Source: JBCCFW01 sp039029535 (GTDB lineage Bacteria; Acidobacteriota; JBCCFW01). From it: a stretch of DNA of 39,825 bases. The stretch lies in the NCBI GenBank assembly GCA_039029535.1, contig JBCCFW010000052.1:1-39825 (forward strand). Reading direction: 5' to 3'. Made by a program: the position numbers and the translations under genes. The notes beneath the pieces are model-generated. The model was not told where the DNA came from, did no database searches, and saw nothing but the letters and a program-made list of their open reading frames with translations. Shown here piece after piece: positions 32,351-39,825 of the stretch; position 1 is the first letter of the stretch; each line of letters opens with the position of its first letter.

Positions 32351-33100
32351 TCACGAAGACTCATTGGCGGTCGGGTGCTCGACCGCTCCGCGGACTCCCA
32401 TGCCTGCCGAACGGCTGGTCGGGTAGACCGTGCGGCTCCAGGGATGGGGAGGAAGGACGGTGGATGGCGGCACGCCTCGCGCGACACGCCGTTCCGGATC
32501 GTCGGCGTCCGAGTTGGAGCACCACTCGAAGACTCCCGCGAGCATCGAGAAACAGCCGTGGCGGCTCACGGTGATCTCACCCGTCTGGGCCATTGCGAGG
32601 AGCTTCTCGGGCAACGCCAAGCGGGTCTGCGACACGATTCGACTCAGGCCATCTCGTCGTGACCAAGAGTCCTGAGCGGCGATCTCCCACTCCGTTTCCA
32701 GCAAGAGTCGCTTCTTGCACCACGCGCAGTAGGCACTGGCTTCGTGCCAGGTCAGCCCCCGGGCCGTGTCGTCGGGAGCGTTCGTGCCTCCCTGGTGGAG
32801 TCGGCGTTCGAGGTCGGCTCGACTGCTGACCCGATTCCGTGGCCAGAGGTCGGCATCATGGAACTCAGGACTGTCGAGGAAGTCGCGGACCTGGGCGACG
32901 GAGGCGGGTCGGACATCCACGTAGAGGGGACGGCGCAGCTCGACGACTCTCGGCTCCAGGGCGTCACTCCCCATTCCCGGAGCGCCCACCGAGTAGTCGC
33001 CAGGCGGGACCAGGGTCATCACGTGACCCCGATGGTCGAGGATGGTCTCCGGCAACTGCTTCCGCAGCGCCGCCGTGATGCTGGTCAGGGTCGTCCCCAT
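32351..33100 (-). CDS. Formylglycine-generating-enzyme-like (SUMF1 fold) protein
   Basis: With ATG 33100 the product has 249 residues. Family signatures are the opening VPPGDYSVGAPG, TWHEASAYCAWCKKRLLLETEWEIAA (usual form V.W.DA.AYC.W.GKRLPTEAEWE.AA) and LAGVFEWCSN...RRVARG...SRSAGMGVRG (usual form GNVWEW...RVLRGGSW...R...GFR). The usual Asn-Val of GNVWEW and the RGGSW segment are altered, so oxidase activity is doubtful. The fold may serve for ligand or protein binding, as in other conflict-type systems. It is the first gene of the minus operon. The frame stays open upstream without ATG to 33499, and GTG 33193 or ATG 33019 are other possible starts. Confidence 0.72.
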   Translation of the reverse strand: MGTTLTSITAALRKQLPETILDHRGHVMTLVPPGDYSVGAPGMGSDALEPRVVELRRPLYVDVRPASVAQVRDFLDSPEFHDADLWPRNRVSSRADLERRLHQGGTNAPDDTARGLTWHEASAYCAWCKKRLLLETEWEIAAQDSWSRRDGLSRIVSQTRLALPEKLLAMAQTGEITVSRHGCFSMLAGVFEWCSNSDADDPERRVARGVPPSTVLPPHPWSRTVYPTSRSAGMGVRGAVEHPTANESS

Positions 33101-33431
33101 TCCGTCCAGGAGGTCGTCACGGTTCCGACCGACGGCACGGATCGAGATGCGCTGACACGAGACGACTCGATTGGAGGTTAGTCGAGGGATCACTGGCCAG
33201 ACGGCGTCACGAGCCAGGGCTGGTGAGTTCTCTAAACGCTCGATGACGGCGAGGTGCTGACCGAGCTGTTCGAGGCAGTCCGCTCCCTCAGTGAATGGCC
33301 CCGCTGACGAGCTCTCCGGGCCGCACGCTCGCTTTCGTGGACGGGGGCTTGGTCCGACCGGGTGACCGGACGCAGAATTCGAGGGTCCGGCCTCTCGCGC
33401 CCGCGAACGGGAACCGGACGGGGAGCTGCCG
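33101..33431. other. Divergent intergenic region, FGE-like / FG-GAP genes
   Basis: This 331-base region should carry promoters for the minus operon and the FG-GAP protein gene. The minus frame of the FGE-like gene remains open through much of it and reads somewhat protein-like (LEQLGQHLAVIERLENS), so that gene may start further upstream with a rare codon. No clear promoter pair or hairpin was found. Confidence 0.4.
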
Positions 33432-36209
33432 ATGAGCCTGCGCGTCGTCCTGTCGATCCTGATCCTCACGAACGGCGCGGCGATCGCCCGCGCTGCCATC
33501 GAGGCTCAGTGCTCCTGGCCGCCGGCTGCCGGCACCACGGTCCTGCCGGAATCGACCGACGTCATGATGTCACCCATCGTGGCCGACCTCGACCAGGACG
33601 GCGCACCCGAGATCGTCTTCGTCACCTTCATCGACGTGAGCGATCCCAACTCCGGCGGTGACGGCGTCCTCCGCATCATCCGCGGCGACGACTGCAGCGA
33701 GACGGCCAACACGGTCGACCCGGGCTGCGTGCCCTGCTTCGGCGAGCCCTCCTGCGTGTCCCTCGACGAACGGGCCGATGAGGGCTTTCTCTGTCCCGCC
33801 TGCGGTGTCGCCGTCGCCGACCTGAACGCCGACGGACGTCTCGAGATCATCGCCGTGAGCGAAGGGCTCGAGCCCCCGGCTGGCTCGCCCCCGACCACGC
33901 CTCGCGAGCGACGTCTGGTCATCTTCGACGACCAGGGTCAGTTCCTGCAGTGCAGCGAACGCGCTCCCATGCAGACCGACCAGACCGCGCCGCCCGCCGT
34001 CGCCGACCTGGACGGAGACACCGTCCCCGAGATCGTCGTGAACGCCACCGTGTTCAACGTCTTCGGCCAGGTGCTTTGGAGCCAGCCGCCCGTGGGCAAG
34101 GGCGTGTCGGTCATCGCCGACCTCGACGGCGACGGCTTCCCCGAGGTCGTGGGTGGCGAGCGGGCCTACCGTGGTGACGGCACCCTGCTCTGGCAGCGGG
34201 ACGAGCTCTTCGCCGGTCTCGCTGCCGTCGCCGACTTCGATCGCGACTGCCAGCCCGAGGTCGTGCTCACCTCGAAGAACAGCGCCGAGGTCCACGTGCT
34301 CGAGGGACAGACCGGCGTGACCCGCTGCTTCATCCCATTGCCGCCGGCGGATGCGGTCTGCCAGGCCCGGGGTGTCGGACAAGGCGGCGTGCCCTCGCTC
34401 GCCGACGTCGACGGGGACTGCATCCCCGAGATCGCCGTGGCCGGCTGTCGTCAGATCAGTCTCTTCGCCTATCGCGACGACCCGGTCCCGAGCCTGGTCG
34501 AGCTGTGGTCGGCCGAGACCCTGGACGTCTCGTCGCGCCAGACCGGCTGCACGATCTTCGATCTCGAGGGCGATGGTCAGCTCGAGGTGCTCTACAACGA
34601 CGAGCTGCACTTCCGGGTGTTCTCGGCGGCCGACGGCTCCGTGCTGCACGAGCGGGACAACAGCAACTCGACTCTCGTCGAGACCCCGACGGTTGCGGAC
34701 GTCGACGCCGACGGTCAGGCCGAGATCGTCATCGGCGCCAACGACTACAACCCCTGCTGCGAGGTCGGCATCACCGTCCTGCACGACCCCGACGTCACCT
34801 GGTCGCCGACGCGCACGATCTGGAACCAGCACTCGTACCACGTGTCCAACGTGAACGACGACGGCACCATCCCGTCACCGGAGGAGAACAGCTGGGAGCG
34901 TTACAACCAGTACCGCTCGCAGCTCCGACCCGCCGGCTGCGCGCTCCCCGCCGATCCCGTGCTCGTGGGCGTGCCCGCCGACATCACCGTCGGCTGTGAC
35001 GTGAAGCTGCCGCCGGTGAAGGTCACGGCGACCGACGCCTGCGACCCCAACCCCGTGGTGACCCTGGTCGAGGAGACCATCGATGCCCCCTGCGTGGGCA
35101 GCGTCCAGGTGCGTCAGACCTGGACGGCGACCGACTCGACTGGCAACACGGTGAGCGGCAGTCGCGTGGTCACGCGGGAAGATGCCGAGGCACCCGAGAT
35201 CCTGGGGGTCCCAGCCGACGTCATCGTCGCCTGCGACGAGATCCCCGAGCCGGCCCTGCCGATGGTCGTCGACGCCTGCGACCCCTCGCCGACGCTCGTG
35301 CTGACCGAAGTGAGCGATCCGCGCTCGTGCCCCGAGCCCACGGTGATCACTCGGACATGGACGGCCACCGACGACTGCGGCAACGAGGCGACGGCCCAGC
35401 AGGTCATCACGGTGGAGTGCTGTCCCTGCGAGGACTGCGACGCCTGTGATCTCTTCGCGCTCCTTCGCTCCCTGCGGACCGAGCCCGTGCCGGTGGACGA
35501 CGACCATCCCTGCTCCGAGTCGGATCCGCCGCCGGCCGACTCGGGTGCGCTCGAGGCCTGCTGCGAGCAGCTCGCGGTCTTGCTCCCGGCTCTCCCGGAG
35601 GTCGACGAGCTGCCGAGCAACCATCCCTGTGCGCCGCCCTGTCCCGGACCCTGCGTGAGCCACGACTTCGACGGCTTGGCCACGGGCGTGACCGTCGACG
35701 TGCAGTTCCCTGGCATGACCGTGAGCGGCAGCGGTGAGGTGGTCGCCTTCGACAGTGCGGTACCAGGTTGTGACGACGACGACCTCCTCACGCCCGGTGA
35801 TGGACCCGGCAACGACGAAGCCCGCGACATCGTGCTCGTGCTCCAGGAAGCCAGCAGTGACTGCCGCCCCGACGACGAAGGTGAGGGTGGCACCCTGAGC
35901 TTCGTCTTCGATGATCCGGTGGAGCTGCACTGGCTGGGCGTGCTCGATGCGGACGAGCCCGGTGGCTCGGTCGTCGCGCTCGACGTAGCAGGTGGCGTGC
36001 TGCTCGACGCCGAGATCCCCGTGCAGGCCGACAACGGCTGGCAGCGGATCGACGTCTACCGCTGCGGCATCGCGAGGCTCGACGTCCACCTCGCCGGCAG
36101 TGGTGCCGTCACCGAGATCGCCTGCGACGACGAGGGTGGCCGACGACGGCGGGGTCCGGAGCGGACAACGCGGAGCGTGCGTCGGGGCGGACGCGGCCTG
36201 CGACGCTGA
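33432..36209 (+). CDS. Secreted FG-GAP repeat / HYR-like domain protein
   Basis: The 925-residue protein has a clear signal peptide (LRVVLSILILTNGAAIARA) and a GGGGAG ribosome-binding site eight bases before ATG 33432. Residues about 45-450 contain around eight FG-GAP/VCBS-type repeats with calcium-loop patterns, such as DLDQDGAPEIVF, DLNADGRLEII, DLDGDGFPEVV, DVDGDCIPEIA and DVDADGQAEIVIG, suggesting a beta-propeller. Two HYR/Ig-like modules follow (each with VPADI/VIV.CD, DACDP and TWTATD). Next come a Cys-rich spacer (CCPCEDCDACD) and a final beta-rich domain starting FDGLATGVTVDVQFPG. The last ~25 residues switch abruptly to Arg-rich sequence, possibly a frameshift near the end. A surface or extracellular adhesion or binding role is likely. 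Confidence 0.9.
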   Translation: MSLRVVLSILILTNGAAIARAAIEAQCSWPPAAGTTVLPESTDVMMSPIVADLDQDGAPEIVFVTFIDVSDPNSGGDGVLRIIRGDDCSETANTVDPGCVPCFGEPSCVSLDERADEGFLCPACGVAVADLNADGRLEIIAVSEGLEPPAGSPPTTPRERRLVIFDDQGQFLQCSERAPMQTDQTAPPAVADLDGDTVPEIVVNATVFNVFGQVLWSQPPVGKGVSVIADLDGDGFPEVVGGERAYRGDGTLLWQRDELFAGLAAVADFDRDCQPEVVLTSKNSAEVHVLEGQTGVTRCFIPLPPADAVCQARGVGQGGVPSLADVDGDCIPEIAVAGCRQISLFAYRDDPVPSLVELWSAETLDVSSRQTGCTIFDLEGDGQLEVLYNDELHFRVFSAADGSVLHERDNSNSTLVETPTVADVDADGQAEIVIGANDYNPCCEVGITVLHDPDVTWSPTRTIWNQHSYHVSNVNDDGTIPSPEENSWERYNQYRSQLRPAGCALPADPVLVGVPADITVGCDVKLPPVKVTATDACDPNPVVTLVEETIDAPCVGSVQVRQTWTATDSTGNTVSGSRVVTREDAEAPEILGVPADVIVACDEIPEPALPMVVDACDPSPTLVLTEVSDPRSCPEPTVITRTWTATDDCGNEATAQQVITVECCPCEDCDACDLFALLRSLRTEPVPVDDDHPCSESDPPPADSGALEACCEQLAVLLPALPEVDELPSNHPCAPPCPGPCVSHDFDGLATGVTVDVQFPGMTVSGSGEVVAFDSAVPGCDDDDLLTPGDGPGNDEARDIVLVLQEASSDCRPDDEGEGGTLSFVFDDPVELHWLGVLDADEPGGSVVALDVAGGVLLDAEIPVQADNGWQRIDVYRCGIARLDVHLAGSGAVTEIACDDEGGRRRRGPERTTRSVRRGGRGLRR

Positions 36210-36215
36210 TCGGCC

Positions 36216-36677
36216 TCAGCTCGTCGTGTCCGAGCGCGCGAGCTCCCGCCAGAAGGTGAGCTCGGTCTCGTCCGGAAATCGTCCGAACATCCTGGCGACC
36301 CAGCAATGGTCAGCGAAGTGTCGGAGCGCTGGGGGCTCGACACCGCGGCGAGCACACGTCCGCAGGACTCGATCGAGCTCACTCGAGGACTCCTCGTCCT
36401 TGGGCGCGCCGTAGAGGTTGTCGTAGACGAGCTCCACGAGCCCTTCGAGGATTGCCCGGAGCTCGGGCTCGTCGACTCCTCGTCGGGTCAGGCCGTCGAG
36501 TAAGGACTCGGGAAGGGAACCAGTGAGGCCGAAGTCGAGCAGCAGCGGCTCGTTGACGACCCACTCGTCGAAGGTGTCCTGACTGACTCTCAGCCACGCC
36601 CAGAGATGTTCCAGCAGCGCGGTGAGCTCGGGGGGGCGCCAGTCGACTCGTCTCGCCCAGCGCTCGACGGTGATCAA
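36216..36677 (-). CDS. Unrecognised 153-residue helical protein
   Basis: I do not recognise the family. The sequence is rich in Leu, Trp and Arg (WARRVDWRPPELTALLEHLWAWL, LLLDFGLTG, ELTFWRELA) and looks like a soluble helical protein. The first codon given is TTG. The frame is open further upstream and reads IPTDKLADISQNGRLAIALI, which also looks protein-like, but I find no ATG, GTG or TTG there, so the start is uncertain. The stop lies seven bases from the convergent FG-GAP protein gene. The upstream neighbour on the same strand ends about 80 bases before it, so the gene could be the last of that operon. Confidence 0.65.
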   Translation of the reverse strand: MITVERWARRVDWRPPELTALLEHLWAWLRVSQDTFDEWVVNEPLLLDFGLTGSLPESLLDGLTRRGVDEPELRAILEGLVELVYDNLYGAPKDEESSSELDRVLRTCARRGVEPPALRHFADHCWVARMFGRFPDETELTFWRELARSDTTS

Positions 36678-36754
36678 GGCGATGGCGAGGCGGCCGTTCT
36701 GGCTGATGTCAGCCAGCTTGTCGGTTGGAATGGGTGGCGAAGACTCGTGCTGGC

Positions 36755-37348
36755 TTATCGAAACTCCCTCAAGAGCTGAACGAACATCGCCGTGTTCTCC
36801 TGCAGGTCGTCCTTGGCTCGCTTGCGGTTGCCGGCCCGCGCAAACAACGATGCCAGCCCACTCCCCGAGCCATGTCCGTGGTAGTGCGCGAGCAGCTCGT
36901 TGTCATGCACGTTGCGCAGGGCGATCTTGAGCATCGAGCGCGAGCCGCTTCCCTTCGCGTCGACGATGAGCTGGCAGTCGATGCGCACCGCCGTCGCACC
37001 CAGGAGGTCGGGCGGTTTCGCATCGACGCGCGAGAACAACACCGCCGCCTCCAGGCGCTCGACGATGAGCTCGCGTAGCTTGTCGGCGAGGATGCCCTCG
37101 TCGTTGGCGCGGCTGACCTCGTTGCGCTTGCCGGACACGCGGACGTCGATGTCGCCGATGCAGGCCGTCTGATGTGCGACGAGGGCCTTCTCGTCAAAAA
37201 CCTCGAGCCAGCGTCCCTTCTCCTGCCCAGGACGCTTGCCCACGAACACCGAGTTGCCGTCGGTGGAGGCATGACGACGCATCTCGGCCTCGGCCGCACC
37301 AGCGACCAGGACGAGCATCAGGGCGGACACGACACGGTTCGTCTTCAT
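36755..37348 (-). CDS. Secreted protein of unknown function
   Basis: The 197-residue protein has a signal peptide (MKTNRVVSALMLVLVAGAAEA) and a mixed alpha/beta mature part. Strand-helix stretches include GDIDVRVSGKRN, DKLRELIVERLEAAVLF and AVRIDCQLIVDAKGSGSR. A Gly/His-rich turn (HYHGHGSGSGLASLF) then leads into a C-terminal helix. The overall course (helix leading into a strand, then GxGSRSMLKIAL) is reminiscent of small periplasmic DUF4410-type proteins, but the match is weak. Its start overlaps the stop of the upstream glutaredoxin gene by ATGA, so the two are co-translated and may act together in the envelope. Confidence 0.75.
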   Translation of the reverse strand: MKTNRVVSALMLVLVAGAAEAEMRRHASTDGNSVFVGKRPGQEKGRWLEVFDEKALVAHQTACIGDIDVRVSGKRNEVSRANDEGILADKLRELIVERLEAAVLFSRVDAKPPDLLGATAVRIDCQLIVDAKGSGSRSMLKIALRNVHDNELLAHYHGHGSGSGLASLFARAGNRKRAKDDLQENTAMFVQLLREFR

Positions 37349-37875
37349 CGGACGGCTCCCGCGGGCGGGGTCAGGCCGACCAGGGCGTCGACCTTCGCTC
37401 GGTCGAAGCCGACGAGGAGCTTGTCACCGACGACCGTCATGGGGACGCGGATGTGCTCGCTCCCGAGCAGCCGCTCCATCTCGCGGAAGGCGGCCTGCTT
37501 CTCGGCTTCGGGCAAGGTGTTGGTGTTGATGTAGGTCGCCTCGACGCCGCGGGAATCCAGGTAGCGTCGCAGGCTCTTGCACTGCCCGCACCAGGTCGTG
37601 GCGTAGATGGTGACGGGAGGCCTGTTGGCCGCCCGTGTCTTGGGAAGGTCGACCTTCGCGACGGGGATGATCCGCCGAGCGCCGGAGGCGTCGGTGAACA
37701 GGACCTGGTCCTCGACGATCTCCGCGCGTCCACGCGTGGCGACCCGCGTGCCGTCGACGAGGACGACCACGAACTGTTCCAGCTTCTTCGGCGCCTCGGC
37801 GGCAGACGGAGCCGCCGGCGAGGTCGCGAAGCTGGTGAGAAGGGCGAGGACGAGGAATGGGGCACCGTGACGCAT
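37345..37875 (-). CDS. Exported glutaredoxin-like protein
   Basis: The 176-residue protein has a signal peptide (residues 1-26). A small beta domain follows (30-80, VVVLVDGTRVATRGRAEIVEDQVLF), ending with VDLPKTRAANR. A glutaredoxin/thioredoxin domain then has ATTWCGQCKSLRRYL (C96, C99) and the cis-Pro loop RVPMTVVG (P145). The order signal, beta domain, glutaredoxin is repeated in the next gene upstream. An exported enzyme of this kind would reduce or isomerise protein disulfides in the periplasm. The CGQC active site differs from the CPYC of classical glutaredoxins. It is co-operonic with the secreted protein downstream. Confidence 0.87.
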   Translation of the reverse strand: MRHGAPFLVLALLTSFATSPAAPSAAEAPKKLEQFVVVLVDGTRVATRGRAEIVEDQVLFTDASGARRIIPVAKVDLPKTRAANRPPVTIYATTWCGQCKSLRRYLDSRGVEATYINTNTLPEAEKQAAFREMERLLGSEHIRVPMTVVGDKLLVGFDRAKVDALVGLTPPAGAVR

Positions 37876-37925
37876 GCGCGGATCATGGCGTCACGGCCCC
37901 GCGGAGTCCAACCGGGTTCCGTTCC

Positions 37926-38555
37926 CTAGGAGTCGAGGAGCCGCTGGATGCGGGCGACGTCGAAGCCGACGACGACCTGGTCTCCGATGACGACCGTCGG
38001 ATAGGCCGCGTTGGCACCGGCCAACCGCTTCATTTCCTTGTAGGCGTCCCGCCGGGCCGACTTCGAGAGTTGGTCGGTCTCGATGAAGTTGGCCGACACG
38101 CCCTTGCGTCGGAGGTAGCCCTTGAGCCGCTGGCAGGCCGGGCACCAGGTGGCGCTGTAGACCGTGACCGACGGCGTGCGCTTTCTCTCCTTCGGGAGCT
38201 GGAGCGGTGGAAGGTCCTTGCTCTGGACCACCGTGACCGGGCCTCGGCCGCGACCGAGGTCGTGGTTGGTGATCGTCTTGCGGGTGCCCTCGACGCGACG
38301 GGTGGCGGCCCGGGTCGCGGCGAGGTCGACCTGCTGGGCCGGGAACACGCGCTGGTATCCGGCTCCGTCGGTGAAGCGGACCTCTCCATTGAGAATGAGT
38401 GGACGGGAGCGAGAGGGAAGTTGCTTCCCATTCGCGAGGATGACGACGTGGCCCACGCGGTCCTTGGACGGAGGGGGGGCCTCAGGCCGAGCCGAGACCA
38501 AGGAACTCCCTCCAAACAAGAGACCGAGCAAGCCAAGGATGGCTGCTTGTCTCAT
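37926..38555 (-). CDS. Exported glutaredoxin-like protein, paralogue
   Basis: The 209-residue protein shares the layout of its downstream neighbour. It has a signal peptide (residues 1-22), a beta domain (VGHVVILANGKQLPSRSRPLI, then FTDGAGYQRVFPAQQVDLAATRAA), a basic linker longer by about 35 residues, and a glutaredoxin domain. The active site is CPAC (C138, C141) in YSATWCPACQRLKGYL; the cis-Pro is P186 in AYPTVVIG. Both paralogues end with VGFD followed by a short helix. The pair probably arose by tandem duplication. An export-linked thiol-disulfide role is likely, with different active-site dipeptides suggesting different redox potentials. The two genes are 50 bases apart. Confidence 0.87.
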   Translation of the reverse strand: MRQAAILGLLGLLFGGSSLVSARPEAPPPSKDRVGHVVILANGKQLPSRSRPLILNGEVRFTDGAGYQRVFPAQQVDLAATRAATRRVEGTRKTITNHDLGRGRGPVTVVQSKDLPPLQLPKERKRTPSVTVYSATWCPACQRLKGYLRRKGVSANFIETDQLSKSARRDAYKEMKRLAGANAAYPTVVIGDQVVVGFDVARIQRLLDS

Positions 38556-38607
38556 GGAAGGAGCTTAGCGCAGTCCCGTTGGCGAGGCCCGCCTCATCAC
38601 GCGCGGG

Positions 38608-38853
38608 CTAACGCCCTCGCTGCTTGGCCTGGCGCTCGTTGCCTCGCTTGAAGTTCTTGGTGGCCTTGGCCATGAGGAGCTGCTGGCCCCGCTCGTCGGA
38701 GGCCCGGGCCTTTCGGAGGAAGCGCTCGGCGTCCCGACCCGTGAGGGTCTCGACGTGCCGGCCCTCGTGGCTCAGGAAGACCCGACCGTCCTGGAGCTCA
38801 CGCCAGGTGAACGGGCAGTCGGCGAGAGGATCCAGCGGCTGGTCGTCGCTCAT
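38608..38853 (-). CDS. Small basic conserved-looking protein
   Basis: The 81-residue protein starts at ATG 38853, which overlaps the dusA stop by ATGA; a longer in-frame start gives only Arg/Pro-rich sequence that is antisense to dusA. The N-terminal half (CPFTWRELQDGRVFLSHEGRHVETLTG) looks like a small beta-hairpin fold, and the rest (DAERFLRKARASD, KATKNFKRGNERQAKQRGR) is helical with a very basic tail. RNA binding is a reasonable guess given the basic tail and translational coupling to a tRNA-modifying enzyme; I know no characterised family. Confidence 0.75.
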   Translation of the reverse strand: MSDDQPLDPLADCPFTWRELQDGRVFLSHEGRHVETLTGRDAERFLRKARASDERGQQLLMAKATKNFKRGNERQAKQRGR

Positions 38854-39825
38854 GACGCGGTGGCGACCTCTCCGGGCAGGGCGCGGAGGGCGTCCTCGAG
38901 CACCTCGATGCCCGAGCCCGGTCGTGGCGAGCCGACGCTGATGACGCGGCGCCAGTGCCGTGCGCCCGGTCGTCCCGCGAACAGGTTCAGGAGGTGGCGG
39001 CTCACGTCGTGCAGTCGTCCGCCGCGCGAGAGCCACCACTCGACGTGTGGGTAGAGCGAGCGGACCAGCTCGGCCCCGGTCAGCCCGGGCTCGGCGTCGC
39101 TGAAGAAGCGACGGTCCGCGTTCGCGAACAGCTCCGGATGCTCGTAGGCCGCTCTCCCGAGCATGACCGCGTCGACTCTCTCGAGCTGCTCGGCGACCTG
39201 GTCGAGGTTCAAGATGCCGCCGTTGATCTCGATGAGGAGGTCGGGCCGCTCCTCCTTGAGACGATGGACGTCGTGGTAGCGCAGTGGTGGGATCGATCGA
39301 TTCTGCTTGGGGTCGAGCCCCTTGAGGATCGCGATGCGCGCATGCACGGTGAAGCGGTCGCAGCCGGCGCCGGCCACCGTGTCGACGAAGTCGAGCAGGT
39401 CCTCGTAGCGCTCGCGGCCTTCGATGCCGATGCGGCTCTTCACCGTGATCGGCAGGTCCACCGCCGAGCGGAGAGCCTCGACCGCCTCCGCCACGCGACC
39501 GGGCCGCGCCATGAGGCTGGCCCCGAAGGAGCCGGCCTGCACGCGGGTGCTCGGGCAGCCGATGTTGAGGTTGATCTCGTCGAAGTCGAGATCGGCGGCG
39601 ATGCGCCCGGCCTCGGCCAGCTCTTCGGGGTCGTCACCGCCGAGCTGGAGCGACAGCGGCTTCTCCTCCGGGTAGAAGCCCAGCAGCTTCTCGCGGTCGC
39701 CGAAGATGACGGCCTTCGGCGTGAGCATGGGCGTGTAGAGGAGGGTGTGACGGGTGATGCGCCGCACCAGCAGCCGGAAGTGCCGGTCGGTGCGGTCCCG
39801 CATGGGGGCGACCGACCGGGGTCGC
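38850..39825 (-). CDS. dusA: tRNA-dihydrouridine synthase DusA (N-terminus outside window)
   Basis: DusA reduces specific uridines in the tRNA D-loop to dihydrouridine with FMN and NADPH. The frame continues through the right edge: before the internal Met at 39803 it reads SVAPM, the normal start of the FMN-binding barrel, followed by RDRTDRH (usual form MDWTDRH). Typical segments are LLYTPMLTPKAVIFGDREKLL, PLSLQLGG, EINLNIGCPSTRVQAGSFGA with the catalytic Cys (C83 counted from Met 39803), ITVKSRIGI, FTVHAR and EINGGI, and the VDAVMLGRAAYEHPELF phosphate-binding turn. VQAGSFGASLM places it with DusA rather than DusB or DusC. At least 324 residues are visible and only a short N-terminal piece is missing. 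Confidence 0.95.
   Translation of the reverse strand, partial: RPRSVAPMRDRTDRHFRLLVRRITRHTLLYTPMLTPKAVIFGDREKLLGFYPEEKPLSLQLGGDDPEELAEAGRIAADLDFDEINLNIGCPSTRVQAGSFGASLMARPGRVAEAVEALRSAVDLPITVKSRIGIEGRERYEDLLDFVDTVAGAGCDRFTVHARIAILKGLDPKQNRSIPPLRYHDVHRLKEERPDLLIEINGGILNLDQVAEQLERVDAVMLGRAAYEHPELFANADRRFFSDAEPGLTGAELVRSLYPHVEWWLSRGGRLHDVSRHLLNLFAGRPGARHWRRVISVGSPRPGSGIEVLEDALRALPGEVATAS

Noticed and set aside
30992..32662. Plus-strand Leu-rich frame of about 550 codons across the coiled-coil and FGE-like genes
   Set aside because: The Leu-rich look comes from antisense reading of Gln/Glu/Lys codons in a coiled coil.
33432..36209. FG-GAP protein as part of the central system
   Set aside because: It has its own ribosome-binding site and divergent orientation, and secreted FG-GAP proteins are common stand-alone genes.

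Overview
This is a GC-rich bacterial chromosome window with tightly packed genes. Several genes encode secreted or membrane proteins: a lipoprotein, an FG-GAP protein, and periplasmic-type glutaredoxins. A PilB-type ATPase, a Bax-inhibitor-1 homologue, MobA and DusA are also present. This fits a Gram-negative environmental bacterium such as a member of Myxococcota or Planctomycetota, but the sequence alone does not fix the phylum. I saw no rRNA, tRNA, transposase, phage gene or CRISPR array.

Left flank (1-10307). It holds the last codons of a secreted-type protein, molybdenum cofactor genes (mobA and a MobB-like P-loop gene), a lipoprotein, an unrecognised protein, a single-domain response regulator, a Lys-rich coiled-coil protein and a double zinc-ribbon protein. 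A non-coding stretch with two pairs of short repeats follows, then a large pilB, a secreted Gly-X3-repeat protein and a BI-1 membrane protein. Two look-alike hairpins, each preceded by ATGATT, lie in front of the zinc-ribbon gene and the BI-1 gene.

Central system (about 10359-33100). Two convergent operons end only three bases apart. The plus operon (11398-26551) has eight genes: a small membrane-anchored beta-grasp/SLBB-like protein; a zinc-ribbon GTPase; a GAP1-like protein with a membrane helix; a 1021-residue GAP1-like helical protein; a second zinc-ribbon GTPase; a two-helix membrane protein with TPR-like repeats; a multi-pass SEDS (FtsW/RodA-like) protein with an FHA-like domain; and a penicillin-binding transpeptidase with intact SxxK, SxN and KTG motifs. 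The minus operon (33100-26555) has five genes: a formylglycine-generating-enzyme-like fold, two coiled-coil proteins, an AAA+ ATPase fused to a trypsin-like protease, and a radical SAM protein. A truncated paralogue of the 1021-residue protein's N-terminal domain is transcribed divergently from the plus operon. Eight of the eleven gene junctions inside the two operons are 4-base ATGA overlaps.

The parts resemble the double-GTPase/GAP1 systems that have been proposed as NTP-dependent conflict systems. Here they are joined to a SEDS-PBP peptidoglycan synthase pair and to a protease/radical-SAM effector-like module. My inference is a GTPase-controlled envelope or cell-wall response system; its biological role is unknown.

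Right flank (33432-39825). It holds a secreted FG-GAP/HYR-type protein, an unrecognised protein, a secreted protein operonic with a periplasmic-type glutaredoxin, a second paralogous glutaredoxin, a small basic protein and dusA, which runs off the right edge.
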